Part shown: positions 35,157-44,028 of the stretch, in pieces
Layout: every line of letters starts with the position of its first letter
Position numbering within the stretch: the first letter of the stretch is position 1
Assembly (NCBI GenBank): GCA_028280115.1
Contig: JANQMJ010000011.1
Coordinates: forward strand, 31,581-95,580
Length of the DNA stretch: 64,000 bases
Direction of reading: 5' to 3'
Source: Parvularculaceae bacterium
GTDB taxonomy: Bacteria > Pseudomonadota > Alphaproteobacteria > Caulobacterales > Parvularculaceae
Notes under the pieces: model-generated
What the model saw: the letters and a program-made list of their open reading frames with translations, nothing else
Database searches by the model: none
What the model was told of the DNA's origin: nothing
Program-made: the position numbers and the translations under genes

Positions 35157-36173
35157 TTAAACAGCTTTAATCTTTATCAGCGATTCGCCTGCCGCAATCG
35201 CGGCGTCGCGGGCGGGGCGGAAGCGCACCCCCGTCAATTCCGTCACATAGGCCGTATCCGCATGGGGCGCGCAGCCGAGATCGGGGATGACGGCGGCAAG
35301 CGTGCGGTCGAATAACGCAGCCAAACGCACGAACCACGCCGGCAGTTCTTTGGCGGGAATTTTCTTCGCATAGGCGGGAAACGCCTCGCGCAGGATATCG
35401 CAGATTTCCTTGAGCGACTTGGTTTCCGATGCGGCAAGTAGCCGGTGCCCACCGGTCTCGGGCGTTTCGAGCGCGCGTACATGCAACGCGGCGACATCGC
35501 GTACGTCGACCACTGGAAAGCTTGCGGGCGGCACGGCCGGATAAGCGCCTTTCAACAACAGCCTAATTGTATCGAGGGACGCGCCGATATCGTCATCGAG
35601 CGCGGGGCCGAACACGAAACCGGGATTGACGCTCGTCAGGCGGTGGCGAAAGCCTTCCGTCGTCGCCAAATCCCAGGCCGCTTTTTCCGCTTGGGTTTTG
35701 GAGATCACATAGGGCGACAGCGCACGCCAGCTAATGTCGGTCCAGTCTTCTTCTGTGACCGTCACTACTTTCGGGCGGTTCGGCCGATACATGACCGCGA
35801 CGAGGGAAGACGTCATGACGATGCGTTCGACGTTTTTTGACGCACGCAACACGCGCAACGCGCCGTCGCGCGCTGCGGGCGTCAGCGCATCCCGGCCGCG
35901 CGGCTGGGCGATGGGAAACGGCGACGCCACATGCATGACGCCGGCGCAGCCGGCGGCGGCGTCTTCCCATCCCTCGTCCTTGACGAGGTCGGCGGCGACG
36001 AAGTCAAGGCGACCAATGTCTGCGCCGGCCTTGGAAAGACTCCGGCGGACCTGCTCAGCCTTGTTCAGCGCACGGAGCGTGCCGCGCACTTCATAGCCGG
36101 CGTTTAACAGTTCAAGGGCGACATGCTTGGCGATAAAGCCGCTGACGCCGGTGACCAGAACTCTGCGGGCCAT
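35157..36173 (-). CDS. Extended short-chain dehydrogenase (dihydroflavonol-reductase-like)
   Basis: This is a nucleotide-sugar epimerase or aldehyde/ketone reductase type enzyme with an NAD(P)-binding Rossmann fold. The 338 residues show TGVSGFIA (8-15) for the dinucleotide, MTSSLVAV with the catalytic serine, and YVISK with the Tyr-Lys pair. Closest in style to dihydroflavonol 4-reductase and cinnamoyl-CoA-reductase-like bacterial proteins; the substrate cannot be named. The ATG at 36173 lies 41 nt after the lipB stop, so it is probably co-transcribed with lipB. Confidence 0.85.
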   Translation of the reverse strand: MARRVLVTGVSGFIAKHVALELLNAGYEVRGTLRALNKAEQVRRSLSKAGADIGRLDFVAADLVKDEGWEDAAAGCAGVMHVASPFPIAQPRGRDALTPAARDGALRVLRASKNVERIVMTSSLVAVMYRPNRPKVVTVTEEDWTDISWRALSPYVISKTQAEKAAWDLATTEGFRHRLTSVNPGFVFGPALDDDIGASLDTIRLLLKGAYPAVPPASFPVVDVRDVAALHVRALETPETGGHRLLAASETKSLKEICDILREAFPAYAKKIPAKELPAWFVRLAALFDRTLAAVIPDLGCAPHADTAYVTELTGVRFRPARDAAIAAGESLIKIKAV

Positions 36174-36214
36174 GATGGTTCCTCAGACCGCGGTTGATTC
36201 GGGCGCGCCCAATC

Positions 36215-36943
36215 TCACCATGTCGGCGGATCGGCGTCGAGAGCCGGGCCGAATACGTCGCAAAATGCTGATCTCAGCGCCGTGTCGGCGTCGTCCATGG
36301 CGGCGGGCCGGCCAAGATCGACCAGGCTGGTGACGCCGAAGCGGGGATCGCTCACGCCGCAAGGGGTAATCCCGGCGTAGTGGGAAAGGTCCGGTTCGAC
36401 ATTAAGGGCAATGCCGTGAAAACTCACCCACCGCCTGATCCGCACGCCGATGGCGGCGATCTTGTCCTCTTTCGGCGGTCCGCCCGATTCGCTGCGGTCG
36501 ATCCACACGCCGACCCGCCCGGCGCGCCGCTCGCCCTTAAGACCGAATTGCGCCAGCGTCTTGATGATCCATTCTTCAAGCGCACGCACAAAGGCGCGTA
36601 TGTCCCTGCCGCGGCGCTCAAGGTCGAGCATGACATAAGCGACCCGCTGGCCGGGCCCATGATAGGTGTATTCGCCGCCGCGCGCGCTTTTGAAGACGGG
36701 AAATCGTTCCGGGGCCAGAAGATCGGCCGGCTTGGCGCTGGTCCCGCCCGTATAAAGCGGCGGATGCTCAAGCAGCCAGACCATCTCGGCCGCCTCGCCG
36801 GCCCGGATCGCCGCGGCGCGGCGTTCCATAAAGGCGACGGCCTCGAGATAGTCCGTCCGCCCGGCGCTCACGGCCCATTCGACCGGTTCGAGCGACTTAA
36901 TCCGGTCCCTATTTCGCTTACGATTTAACGACGCGCTAACCAA
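36215..36943 (-). CDS. lipB: Octanoyl-[ACP]:protein octanoyltransferase LipB
   Basis: LipB transfers octanoate from acyl carrier protein to lipoyl domains, the first step of lipoate synthesis. The 242 residues include [20 protein letters not shown], the [12 protein letters not shown] motif, [17 protein letters not shown] with the catalytic lysine, and GITPCGVSD with the catalytic cysteine. The start is uncertain: the frame opens with TTG at 36943 without a clear Shine-Dalgarno, and the conserved part begins only at about residue 21. lipA is not in the window. It is divergent from the SpoA-domain gene. Confidence 0.93.
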   Translation of the reverse strand: MVSASLNRKRNRDRIKSLEPVEWAVSAGRTDYLEAVAFMERRAAAIRAGEAAEMVWLLEHPPLYTGGTSAKPADLLAPERFPVFKSARGGEYTYHGPGQRVAYVMLDLERRGRDIRAFVRALEEWIIKTLAQFGLKGERRAGRVGVWIDRSESGGPPKEDKIAAIGVRIRRWVSFHGIALNVEPDLSHYAGITPCGVSDPRFGVTSLVDLGRPAAMDDADTALRSAFCDVFGPALDADPPTW

Positions 36944-36992
36944 AGTTCGGCACTCTTAAAAGCCACGTTGCAGCAAAGGCTTGCGCCCTTAG

Positions 36993-37214
36993 ATGACGCC
37001 CATCGACGAGATTGAAATCGAGCTGACCGTGCTGGTCGGCGAAACGGCGCTGCCCCTCAATCGGCTTTTGAGGATGGGGCGTGGCGGCTTTATCCCACTC
37101 GGCCGCGATGAGCGCAAACCCCTCTCGATCCTCGCCAATGGCCGGAAAATCGCCGAGGGCAGGGTCATCCTTAACGGCGAAAAGGTCGCGGTGCGCGTCA
37201 GCGAGCCGGGCTAG
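36993..37214 (+). CDS. Orphan SpoA (FliN/FliM C-terminal) domain protein
   Basis: The 73 residues are a single SpoA domain of the FliN / YscQ type: IEIELTVLVGETALPLNRLL, MGRGGFIPLGRDERKPLSIL and ANGRKIAEGRVILNGEKVAV follow the family pattern of an ELTV strand, a hydrophobic loop with an acidic or basic turn, and the ANGR...GEVVV element. It is shorter than flagellar FliN, which has an N-terminal extension. No other flagellar or secretion gene is nearby. A weak AAAGG lies 13 nt ahead of the ATG. A role in a flagellar C-ring cannot be assumed. Confidence 0.7.
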   Translation: MTPIDEIEIELTVLVGETALPLNRLLRMGRGGFIPLGRDERKPLSILANGRKIAEGRVILNGEKVAVRVSEPG

Positions 37215-37255
37215 GCAGTGGTCTGAGACGAGCGCCGGGCGCGCCAGAATTCAGG

Positions 37256-37284
37256 CTTCACAGGGCGGGGGCCATTTGCTATCC
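37256..37284 (+). promoter_or_regulatory. Putative promoter of tRNA-Leu
   Basis: CTTCAC (37256-37261) and CTATCC (37279-37284) are separated by 17 nt. The -35 box has one mismatch and the -10 box two mismatches to CTTGAC/CTATAT. A start near 37291 would give a short 5' leader before the mature tRNA at 37305. Confidence 0.5.
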
Positions 37285-37304
37285 CCGCCGCTCCCCAAAG
37301 ACGT

Positions 37305-37389
37305 GCGGTCGTGGCGGAACTGGTAGACGCGCAGCGTTGAGGTCGCTGTGGAGCAATCCGTGGAGGTTCGAGTCCTCTCGACCGCACCA
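37305..37389 (+). tRNA. tRNA-Leu (anticodon GAG)
   Basis: The acceptor arms GCGGTCG (37305-37311) and CGACCGC (37379-37385) pair fully, the discriminator is A, and CCA is encoded (37387-37389). The anticodon stem CAGCG/CGCTG holds loop TTGAGGT with anticodon GAG at 37339-37341, reading CUC and CUU. A long class II variable arm and a T-arm with GGTTCGAGTCC are present. Leu identity is supported by the long variable arm, A73 and the anticodon. Confidence 0.96.
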
Positions 37390-37432
37390 TCTGCGCTCTT
37401 GTCTGCATTGCTGCCGGCCTATAAGGCATTTT

Positions 37433-37454
37433 TTGCAATTGCAACTCGTTTGCA
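37433..37454 (+). promoter_or_regulatory. Candidate Fur/Mur-type operator upstream of feoAB
   Basis: Two overlapping palindromes lie 36 nt before feoA: TTGCAATTGCAA (37433-37444, perfect) and TGCAACTCGTTTGCA (37440-37454, arms TGCAA/TTGCA). TGCAA...TTGCA arms are typical of alphaproteobacterial Fur-family boxes. The location directly upstream of ferrous iron transport genes supports iron control; binding is inferred only. Confidence 0.45.
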
Positions 37455-37489
37455 GAAACGATATGGGACGGATAATTGCGGTCTCCGTC

Positions 37490-37723
37490 ATGCGTCTTAA
37501 CCAATTGGCAAAAAATCAAATCGCTCAAATCGCCGCGGTCAGCGGCGATGACGCTGGCATGGAGGCCAAGCTGCGGGAAATCGGCTTCGCCGAAGGAGAC
37601 GAGGTCGAAATCGTCCATTTGGGTCCGATCGGCGGCAAGCCGATTTGCGTGCGGCTCAATCAGACGCTGATCGCCTTGCGCGCGGAAGAGGCTGCGGCGG
37701 TCGCTGTCGCGCCGCGGTCGTGA
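37490..37723 (+). CDS. feoA: Ferrous iron transport protein FeoA
   Basis: FeoA is a small cytosolic SH3-like protein that assists the FeoB transporter. The 77 residues include MRLNQLAKNQIAQIAAVSGD, AKLREIGFAEGDEVEIVHLG and GGKPICVRLNQTLIALRAEE. I chose the ATG at 37490 because the product then begins like other FeoA proteins; an ATG at 37463 would add nine residues, and neither has a clear ribosome site. The stop overlaps the feoB GTG start (GTGA). Confidence 0.9.
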   Translation: MRLNQLAKNQIAQIAAVSGDDAGMEAKLREIGFAEGDEVEIVHLGPIGGKPICVRLNQTLIALRAEEAAAVAVAPRS

Positions 37724-39549
37724 CCGCCTATCGTCTCGCACTGGTAGGCGCGCCCAATTGCGGCAAGTCGACGCTTTTCAACGGTCTGACAGGCGGGCGG
37801 GCCAAGGTCGCCAATTATCCGGGCGTGACGGTTGAAACCCGGTCGGGCCGCTTCAGAACGCCGCAAGGGCGCGAGGTCGAACTGATCGACTTGCCCGGCA
37901 TTTACGGTCTGACGCCGCGCTCCATGGATGAGCGCGTCGCGGTCGACGTGCTTGCCGGCGGTGCGCCAGGGGTGAAGCCGCCCGATATGCTGCTGGTGCT
38001 GATCGATGCGGCGCACATGCGCACGCATTTGCATTCGGTTCTGCAGTTGCGCGCCCTGGGCCGGCCGATGATCGTGGCGTTGAACATGATCGACCTTGCC
38101 AAGCGCGACGGCCTCGAGCTCGATCTGCGAAAGTTGGAAGATCGACTCGGCGTTCCCGTGGTCACATCGCAAGCCCCGCGCAAGGCGGGACGAGCGGCGC
38201 TGATTGCCCGCCTCGATCGCGTTCTTGCGGAACAGCCGGCCCCGCCTGCTAAAGAAAGCGTCAGATCGATCAGGGAACTGCAGCAAGAGGCGCGGGCCAT
38301 CGCCCGCGACATCATCGTCAGCGAACCGATCATGAACCGCGCCACCCGCGCCATCGATCGTATCGTTCTGCATCCGCTTGCCGGTCCGGCGGTTTTGCTG
38401 GCGCTTTTGTTTTTTATTTTCCAGGCGGTCTTTTCCTGGTCGGCGGGCCCCATGGACGCCATCGACGGCGCTGCGGTCATGCTTGGCGATTGGCTCGCCA
38501 GCCTGTTGCCCGAAGGCTGGTTTCAGGACCTGATCGTTAACGGCGTGATCGCCGGCGTGGGCAGCGTGGTGATTTTTCTGCCGCAGATTTTGATTTTGTT
38601 CGCGTTCATCCTGCTCCTGGAAGCGTCGGGCTATATGGCGCGCGCGGCTTTTCTCATGGACGAATTGATGAGGAAAGTTGGCCTTGACGGCCGCGCGTTC
38701 ATTCCGCTGCTATCGAGTTTCGCCTGCGCCATTCCGGGCATTATGTCGGCGCGCGTCATCGAAAGCGAGCGGGACAGGCTGACAACCATCATGATCGCGC
38801 CGCTCATGACCTGCTCTGCGCGGCTGCCGGTTTATACGCTGATCATCGCCGCCTTTATCCCGCCGCAATCCATCGGGCCGTTCAATCTGCAGGGCGTCGT
38901 CATGTTCGGGCTTTACATCGCCGGCGTCGTCAGCGCCGTCACGGCGGCCTTCGTCTTGAAGCGGACGCTGACCAAAGGCCGCCCTCAACCGCTGATCATG
39001 GAATTGCCGACATACAAATTGCCGGACGCCAGGGACGTTCTTATCGGTCTTGCAACCCGCGCCGGCGCTTTTCTAAAGCGCGCGGGCACGATCATTCTCG
39101 GCACGGCGATCGTGTTGTGGTTTCTCGCAAGCTATCCTGCCAGCGCCTCGGGCTTGCGCGAGACGTTCGCCGGGCGCATCGGCGCCCTGCTGGAGCCTGT
39201 CTTGGCGCCGATCGGGTTTAACCTTGAGATCGCCATCGCGCTGATCCCCGGCATGGCGGCGCGCGAAGTCGCCGTGGGCGCGCTCGGGACCGTTTATGCG
39301 GTTCAGGGCGTGGATGACAGCGTTGAGGGTCTTGCGGCCGTTCTGCAGAACGCATGGAGCTTGCCGACGGCGCTTGCGTTTCTTGCCTGGTATGTTTTTG
39401 CGCCGCAATGTTTCGCGACGCTGGCGACCATCCGCCGCGAGACCAATTCCTGGCGCTGGACAGGATTCGCCTTCGCCTATCTCATGGGCCTTGCCTATGT
39501 CGGCGCCGGGATCGTCTATCACCTTTCGCGGGCGCTGATGGGAAGCTAG
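37720..39549 (+). CDS. feoB: Ferrous iron transporter FeoB
   Basis: FeoB imports Fe2+ through the inner membrane, with a GTP-binding N-terminal domain. The 609 residues contain GAPNCGKSTLFN (G1, from residue 10), YPGVTVETRSG (G2), DLPGIYGL (G3) and NMIDLA (G4), a helical linker, then the two Gate regions of the membrane domain (LLLEASGYMARAAFLMDELM and LIPGMAAREVAVGALGTVYA) with conserved cysteines (FACAIPGIM and MTCSARLPVY). The GTG start overlaps the feoA stop. No feoC follows. The protein is shorter than E. coli FeoB (about 770) but within the range of alphaproteobacterial forms. Confidence 0.95.
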   Translation: MTAYRLALVGAPNCGKSTLFNGLTGGRAKVANYPGVTVETRSGRFRTPQGREVELIDLPGIYGLTPRSMDERVAVDVLAGGAPGVKPPDMLLVLIDAAHMRTHLHSVLQLRALGRPMIVALNMIDLAKRDGLELDLRKLEDRLGVPVVTSQAPRKAGRAALIARLDRVLAEQPAPPAKESVRSIRELQQEARAIARDIIVSEPIMNRATRAIDRIVLHPLAGPAVLLALLFFIFQAVFSWSAGPMDAIDGAAVMLGDWLASLLPEGWFQDLIVNGVIAGVGSVVIFLPQILILFAFILLLEASGYMARAAFLMDELMRKVGLDGRAFIPLLSSFACAIPGIMSARVIESERDRLTTIMIAPLMTCSARLPVYTLIIAAFIPPQSIGPFNLQGVVMFGLYIAGVVSAVTAAFVLKRTLTKGRPQPLIMELPTYKLPDARDVLIGLATRAGAFLKRAGTIILGTAIVLWFLASYPASASGLRETFAGRIGALLEPVLAPIGFNLEIAIALIPGMAAREVAVGALGTVYAVQGVDDSVEGLAAVLQNAWSLPTALAFLAWYVFAPQCFATLATIRRETNSWRWTGFAFAYLMGLAYVGAGIVYHLSRALMGS

Positions 39550-39604
39550 GCGGGCGGTGCGGGCGATTGGTTAACAAGGCATAAACGCTGCAGCGCGGAC
39601 TAGT

Positions 39605-39922
39605 ATGAATGCGAGTCCGATTATCTACGCTGTTTTGTTGCTGTCCTATTTTGTGGCGGATGCTGCGGCGGATGTCAGGATCATTCGTCCGGGGCCGTGC
39701 GCGTCGCCCTATGGCAGCTATCTCCTGACGGCGAATAGCGGCGCCATCATCAAGGTCGAAGAGGACGGAAACGACCCGGCCGAAACCTCCGTCATCGTGT
39801 TTCGCCGCGATATCCCGGACGGTTGGGCCAGCCGACGCCTGCTCAGCCGGTTCGACCTCAAGCTGGACCCGGCCGGGCCGACGATCCTCAATTCCGGGGC
39901 ATTCTGCGTGGGCGAGCGGTGA
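39605..39922 (+). CDS. Small exported protein, function unknown
   Basis: The 105-residue product has an N-terminal signal peptide (hydrophobic core IIYAVLLLSYFVADAA, likely cleavage after ADAAA). The mature part of about 80 residues is predicted to be beta-rich and has two cysteines (GPCASP near the N terminus and GAFCVGER at the end) that could form a disulfide. I do not recognise a family. The next gene, also exported, starts 1 nt after its stop, so the two form a pair between feoB and proS. Confidence 0.6.
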   Translation: MNASPIIYAVLLLSYFVADAAADVRIIRPGPCASPYGSYLLTANSGAIIKVEEDGNDPAETSVIVFRRDIPDGWASRRLLSRFDLKLDPAGPTILNSGAFCVGER

Positions 39923-39923
39923 C

Positions 39924-40223
39924 ATGCGCAAGATAGCGATCTTCATTACAGCGGCATTGCCGACCGGCGCGGCTCATGCGCAGCCCGCGTCGGCGACGCC
40001 GGAGGACTCTCCTGTTCCGGCGGATGCGCCGGCCTATGTCGGCGAGGACGTCGATGCGGGCGATCTTAATCCCTGGCGGCAAGCCGCCGACGACGAAGAT
40101 CCCTATCTATATGTGGATGTTGCCGAACATCCCCAGGTTGAGCGGATCATTCTGCGGCTTCGCGCCGACGGCAAGACCGGCGAAGTCTTGGCCGCGCCGC
40201 CCGAAGCGCCTTGCGAACCCTAG
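39924..40223 (+). CDS. Small exported acidic protein, function unknown
   Basis: The 99-residue product begins with a signal peptide (MRKIAIFITAALPTGAAHA, cleavage after AHA), followed by a Pro/Ala/Asp-rich stretch and a more structured C-terminal half (DPYLYVDVAEHPQVERIILR). One cysteine is next to the C terminus. No family was recognised. It starts 1 nt after the preceding exported protein gene and ends 68 nt before proS. Confidence 0.55.
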   Translation: MRKIAIFITAALPTGAAHAQPASATPEDSPVPADAPAYVGEDVDAGDLNPWRQAADDEDPYLYVDVAEHPQVERIILRLRADGKTGEVLAAPPEAPCEP

Positions 40224-40291
40224 GCGCGCGCTCATAGACATCGGCGGCGGGCCTGCCTAGAAGGTCCGGCGAAGCAATCCGACGACGCCTG

Positions 40292-41638
40292 ATGCGCCTT
40301 AGCCGATTCTACTTGCCCCTGTTGAAGGAAACGCCCGCCGACGCGCAGATCGCGTCGCACCGGCTGATGCTGCGCGCCGGCATGATCCGCCAGGAAGGGG
40401 CGGGGATTTACGCCTGGCTGCCGCTCGGTTTTCGCGTCCTAAAAAAGATCGAGCAGATCGTCCGCGAGGAACAAAACCGCGCCGGTGCGGTCGAAATGCT
40501 CATGCCGACTATCCAGCAGGCCGATCTGTGGCGGGAAAGCGGGCGCTATGACGCCTATGGCAAAGAAATGCTGCGCATCGCCGACCGCGGCGCGCGCGAC
40601 ATGCTTTTCGGGCCCACTAATGAAGAGATGATCACCGAGATCTTTCGCGCCGGGGTGCGTTCCTACAAAGACCTACCAAAGCTGCTTTATCATATTCAAT
40701 GGAAGTTCCGTGACGAAATCCGGCCCCGTTTCGGCGTCATGCGCGGCCGCGAATTTCTCATGAAGGACACCTATTCCTTCGACATTGACGAAGAGGCTGC
40801 CCGGCGCAGCTACAACAAGATGTTTGTCGCCTATTTACGCACTTTCGCGCGCATGGGCCTCAAGTCGATTCCCATGCGGGCCGAAACCGGCCCCATCGGC
40901 GGCGATCTCAGCCATGAATTCATCGTGCTGGCGGAGACCGGCGAGAGCGAGGTCTTCTGCGACCGGCGTCTCATCGACATGCCGGTTCCCGACGCCGGGG
41001 TCGATTTTGACGGCAATCTGCAACCCATCGTCGATCGTTTCACAGCGTATTATGCGGCTACGGATGAGATGTGCGATAAAACGGCGTTTAAAAAATCCGT
41101 CGCCGATAAAGACCGCATCACCGCGCGCGGCATTGAAGTAGGCCATATCTTCTTTTTCGGCGCGAAATATTCAAGGCCGATGAACGCGGTCGTGGCCGGC
41201 CCGGAAGGCAAGGACATTCATGTGCAGATGGGCTCTTACGGCGTCGGCGTATCGCGGCTCGCCGGTGCGCTCATCGAGGCGTTCCATGACGATGACGGCT
41301 GCAAATGGCCGGTCCCCGTGGCGCCCTTCCATGTCGGCCTGGTCAATCTCAAAGTCGGCGACGACGCGGCGGATGGCGCATGCGCAAAACTCTACGCCGA
41401 CCTTGCCGGCGCCGGCGTCGAGGTTCTCTATGACGACACCGCCGCGCGGCCGGGCGAGAAATTCGCGCGCATGGATCTGATCGGCCTGCCTTTTCAGCTG
41501 ATCGTCGGACCGCGCGGTCTTGAAAACGGCGTCGTCGAACTCAAGATTCGCGCTGACGGATCGCGCAAGGAGCTGCCGCTTGAGGCGGCGGCGACGGCGG
41601 TGCAGGGCGATGTCGAATCTGCGCTAATGATCGTTTAA
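40292..41638 (+). CDS. proS: Prolyl-tRNA synthetase, short alphaproteobacterial type
   Basis: The enzyme charges tRNA-Pro. The 448 residues show class II motif 2 ([20 protein letters not shown]) with [10 protein letters not shown], the TNEEM element and motif 3 ([10 protein letters not shown]), followed by an anticodon-binding domain ([20 protein letters not shown]). The INS editing domain of E. coli ProRS is absent, typical of the alphaproteobacterial form, which relies on separate editing proteins. No clear Shine-Dalgarno was seen before the ATG at 40292. It leads the lolC-lolD group. Confidence 0.96.
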   Translation: MRLSRFYLPLLKETPADAQIASHRLMLRAGMIRQEGAGIYAWLPLGFRVLKKIEQIVREEQNRAGAVEMLMPTIQQADLWRESGRYDAYGKEMLRIADRGARDMLFGPTNEEMITEIFRAGVRSYKDLPKLLYHIQWKFRDEIRPRFGVMRGREFLMKDTYSFDIDEEAARRSYNKMFVAYLRTFARMGLKSIPMRAETGPIGGDLSHEFIVLAETGESEVFCDRRLIDMPVPDAGVDFDGNLQPIVDRFTAYYAATDEMCDKTAFKKSVADKDRITARGIEVGHIFFFGAKYSRPMNAVVAGPEGKDIHVQMGSYGVGVSRLAGALIEAFHDDDGCKWPVPVAPFHVGLVNLKVGDDAADGACAKLYADLAGAGVEVLYDDTAARPGEKFARMDLIGLPFQLIVGPRGLENGVVELKIRADGSRKELPLEAAATAVQGDVESALMIV

Positions 41639-41661
41639 CAAGTCGAGCTCATCCCAGCGTT

Positions 41662-42960
41662 ATGGCGTCACAGTCCGCTACCAGGCCGTCTTCCACGTCG
41701 CCCTTTTCATTTTTCGAATGGATGGTCGCGCGCCGCTATCTCGGCGCCACGCGCTCGGGCAAGGGCGTCTCGCTGATTTCGATCATCGCTTTTGTCGGGA
41801 TCATGCTGGCGGTCGCGGTGCTGATTATCGTCATGTCGGTGATGCAGGGTTTCCGCGCCAAGCTGCTGGAACAGATGCTGGGTCTGAACGGCCATATTTT
41901 CGTGCAGCTCGACGGCGATACCGCCGGCATGGACGATCTGATCGCCGACATTCTATCGATCCCCGGCGTTAAAAACGCAGCGCCGCTGCTTCAGGCGCCC
42001 GCTTACGCCACGACGCCGGTGGGCGGCGAAGTGGCGCTGGTGCGCGGCATGCGACACGACGATCTTATGCAGATCGGGGACATTACGGCGCCGGAGAATA
42101 CCCTGTCGGGAAGCTATGAGGATTTCGGCGTCGGCGATTACGGCGGCAACCGCATCGCCGTCGGTGCGCGACTGGCCGCAGCCCTCGGCGTTGAGGCCGG
42201 CGACGGTGTAACGCTGACGACCAATGGCGGATCGGAAACCGCTTTCGGGCGCATCCCCGTGCGGTCGAAGACCTATGTCGTCGGCGCAGTCTTCGAGGTC
42301 GACAATTCGCAATATGATTCAACGATTATTTTCATGCCGTTCGAACAGGCGCGGCTTTTCTTCCAGGCGTCCGGCGCCAGCGAGCAGATCGAAATCCGCG
42401 TCGACGATCCGGACGGTTTTGCGCAATATGTGCCGCCGATCGAGGCGATCGCCGACGGTCGCCGGATGACCGACTGGACGCGCATCATCGGGCCGTATTT
42501 CGATGCGCTCAAGATCGAACGCAACGTCATGCGCCTGATCCTGATGCTGATCGTCGCCGTGGCGGCGCTTAACATCATCACCGGCCTCGTCATGCTGGTT
42601 AAAGACAAGACGGGCGACATCGCGATCCTGCGCACCATGGGCGCGACCCAGGGCGCGGTGATGCGGATTTTTTTTCTTTCCGGGGCGCTGATCGGCATTC
42701 TCGGCACCTTTGCGGGCGTGGCGCTTGGCGCGTTGTTCGTGACCTATATCGATCCTATCGAAAATCTCCTGTCGAGGCTTTTGAATATGGAAATATTCAA
42801 TGCCGAGATATACTTCTTCCAGAATATTCCGGCGGAAATGCAACTCGGCGAAGTGGCGACCATCGCGGGCTGGGCGCTTTTCATGTCCTTTATTTCGACG
42901 ATTTTTCCCGCCTGGCGCGCGGCGCGGCTCGATCCCGTTGAAGCGCTGCGCTATGAATAG
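41662..42960 (+). CDS. lolC: Lipoprotein-releasing ABC transporter permease LolC/LolE
   Basis: This is the inner membrane part of the Lol system, which hands mature lipoproteins to LolA. The 432 residues have an N-terminal TM helix (SLISIIAFVGIMLAVAVLII), a large periplasmic domain (about 75-290) and three C-terminal TM helices. The conserved LVKDKTGDIAILRTMGAT and WRAARLDPVEALRYE mark the FtsX/LolC family. Alphaproteobacteria often have a single LolC/E-type permease next to proS and lolD, as here. The gene is 23 nt after proS. Confidence 0.94.
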   Translation: MASQSATRPSSTSPFSFFEWMVARRYLGATRSGKGVSLISIIAFVGIMLAVAVLIIVMSVMQGFRAKLLEQMLGLNGHIFVQLDGDTAGMDDLIADILSIPGVKNAAPLLQAPAYATTPVGGEVALVRGMRHDDLMQIGDITAPENTLSGSYEDFGVGDYGGNRIAVGARLAAALGVEAGDGVTLTTNGGSETAFGRIPVRSKTYVVGAVFEVDNSQYDSTIIFMPFEQARLFFQASGASEQIEIRVDDPDGFAQYVPPIEAIADGRRMTDWTRIIGPYFDALKIERNVMRLILMLIVAVAALNIITGLVMLVKDKTGDIAILRTMGATQGAVMRIFFLSGALIGILGTFAGVALGALFVTYIDPIENLLSRLLNMEIFNAEIYFFQNIPAEMQLGEVATIAGWALFMSFISTIFPAWRAARLDPVEALRYE

Positions 42961-42968
42961 GACCGCAT

Positions 42969-43349
42969 ATGGCGCTGACGGAACAAAGATTTGTACAATG
43001 GCTGCGCGATTACGGCGCCGCCTGGGAAAATAAAGACGCCGGCGCCTTTGCGGCGCTGTTCGAGGACGACGCGCTTTATTACTGGACGCCGTTCGACGAC
43101 GCCAAGAAAGGGCGCGAGGAGATCACGGCCGCTTTCAGCGAGGCGGTCGCTACGCAGACCGACATCGATTTCGGCGCGCGGCCGCTATATGTTCAGGCTC
43201 AGCTTGGCGCTGCGCATTGGAGTTGCGCCTTCACGCGCACCGAAACCGGACGCCGCGTGCATATTGACGGCATTTTCGTCGTGCAGTTCGGCGCCGGGGG
43301 CAGGGCGCTTTCTTTTCGTGAATGGTGGCATTCCGATGAAGACCGATAG
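42969..43349 (+). CDS. SnoaL/NTF2-like protein between lolC and lolD
   Basis: The 126-residue protein has the NTF2-like (SnoaL/DUF4440) cone fold pattern: [52 protein letters not shown] and a final [10 protein letters not shown]. It starts 8 nt after lolC and its last 14 nt overlap the lolD start, so it is translated as part of this operon. Related small proteins are enzymes or ligand-binding domains; no catalytic residues could be assigned. A role in lipoprotein transport is only suggested by position. Confidence 0.75.
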   Translation: MALTEQRFVQWLRDYGAAWENKDAGAFAALFEDDALYYWTPFDDAKKGREEITAAFSEAVATQTDIDFGARPLYVQAQLGAAHWSCAFTRTETGRRVHIDGIFVVQFGAGGRALSFREWWHSDEDR

Positions 43350-44028
43350 CGGTGCGGCGCTTCATCTTGAGGGCGTATCGCGCCGCTATGGCGATCTGAT
43401 CGTCATTGAGGACGTCAATTTTCGTCTCAAGCGCGGCGAAACCGTCGCCCTTCTGGGCCCGTCAGGATCGGGAAAATCCTCGCTGTTGCATATCGCGGGC
43501 CTTCTCGAGGCGCCGTCGGCGGGGGAAGTCTGGATCAATGGCGTGGCGACCTCCAAGCTGAATGACGCCGCCAGGACACGCCTGCGGCGCGATGCGTTGG
43601 GGTTCGTTTATCAGTTCCATCATTTGCTGCCGGAGTTTTCCGCGCTGGACAATGTGGCCTTGCCGCGTCTGATTTGCGGCGAGTCCAAAAAAGCCGCGGA
43701 AGCCGAGGCCGAGCGCCTGCTGACCGCTTTGGGTCTTGGCGAACGGCTTAGCCATCAGCCGGGCCAGCTTTCCGGCGGCGAACAGCAGCGCACTGCGATC
43801 GCCCGCGCGCTCGCCAACAATCCGGCGATTTTGCTGGCGGACGAACCCACCGGCAATCTCGATCCGAAAACGTCCGACGTCGTTTTCGACGCATTGCTCG
43901 CCATGGTGCGCAATGAGGGCCTCGCCGCGGTCGTCGCCACCCACGACCAGCGGCTCGCCAAACGCATGGACCGCATTGTCGTCATCAAGGAGCAACGGCT
44001 GGTCGAGGACGCGCAAGCGCCCGCCTAG
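43336..44028 (+). CDS. lolD: Lipoprotein-releasing ABC transporter ATPase LolD
   Basis: LolD powers lipoprotein release by LolCE. The 230 residues carry Walker [13 protein letters not shown], the Q-loop region [20 protein letters not shown] typical of LolD, signature [15 protein letters not shown], Walker [13 protein letters not shown] and the switch histidine VVATHDQ. I chose the ATG at 43336, which gives the family N terminus; an upstream extension in the same frame overlaps the SnoaL gene. Its stop overlaps that of the convergent cfa gene in the tetranucleotide CTAG. Confidence 0.95.
   Translation: MKTDSGAALHLEGVSRRYGDLIVIEDVNFRLKRGETVALLGPSGSGKSSLLHIAGLLEAPSAGEVWINGVATSKLNDAARTRLRRDALGFVYQFHHLLPEFSALDNVALPRLICGESKKAAEAEAERLLTALGLGERLSHQPGQLSGGEQQRTAIARALANNPAILLADEPTGNLDPKTSDVVFDALLAMVRNEGLAAVVATHDQRLAKRMDRIVVIKEQRLVEDAQAPA

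Noticed and set aside
34145..35170. 341-codon plus-strand frame opposite the EF-hand gene
   Set aside because: Overlaps the ATP12 gene end and is antisense to a gene with a signal peptide and EF-hands; no domain of its own.
42991..43335. 115-codon upstream extension of lolD
   Set aside because: It overlaps the SnoaL gene out of frame, and its sequence is low-complexity Arg/Ser; the ATG at 43336 gives the LolD start.
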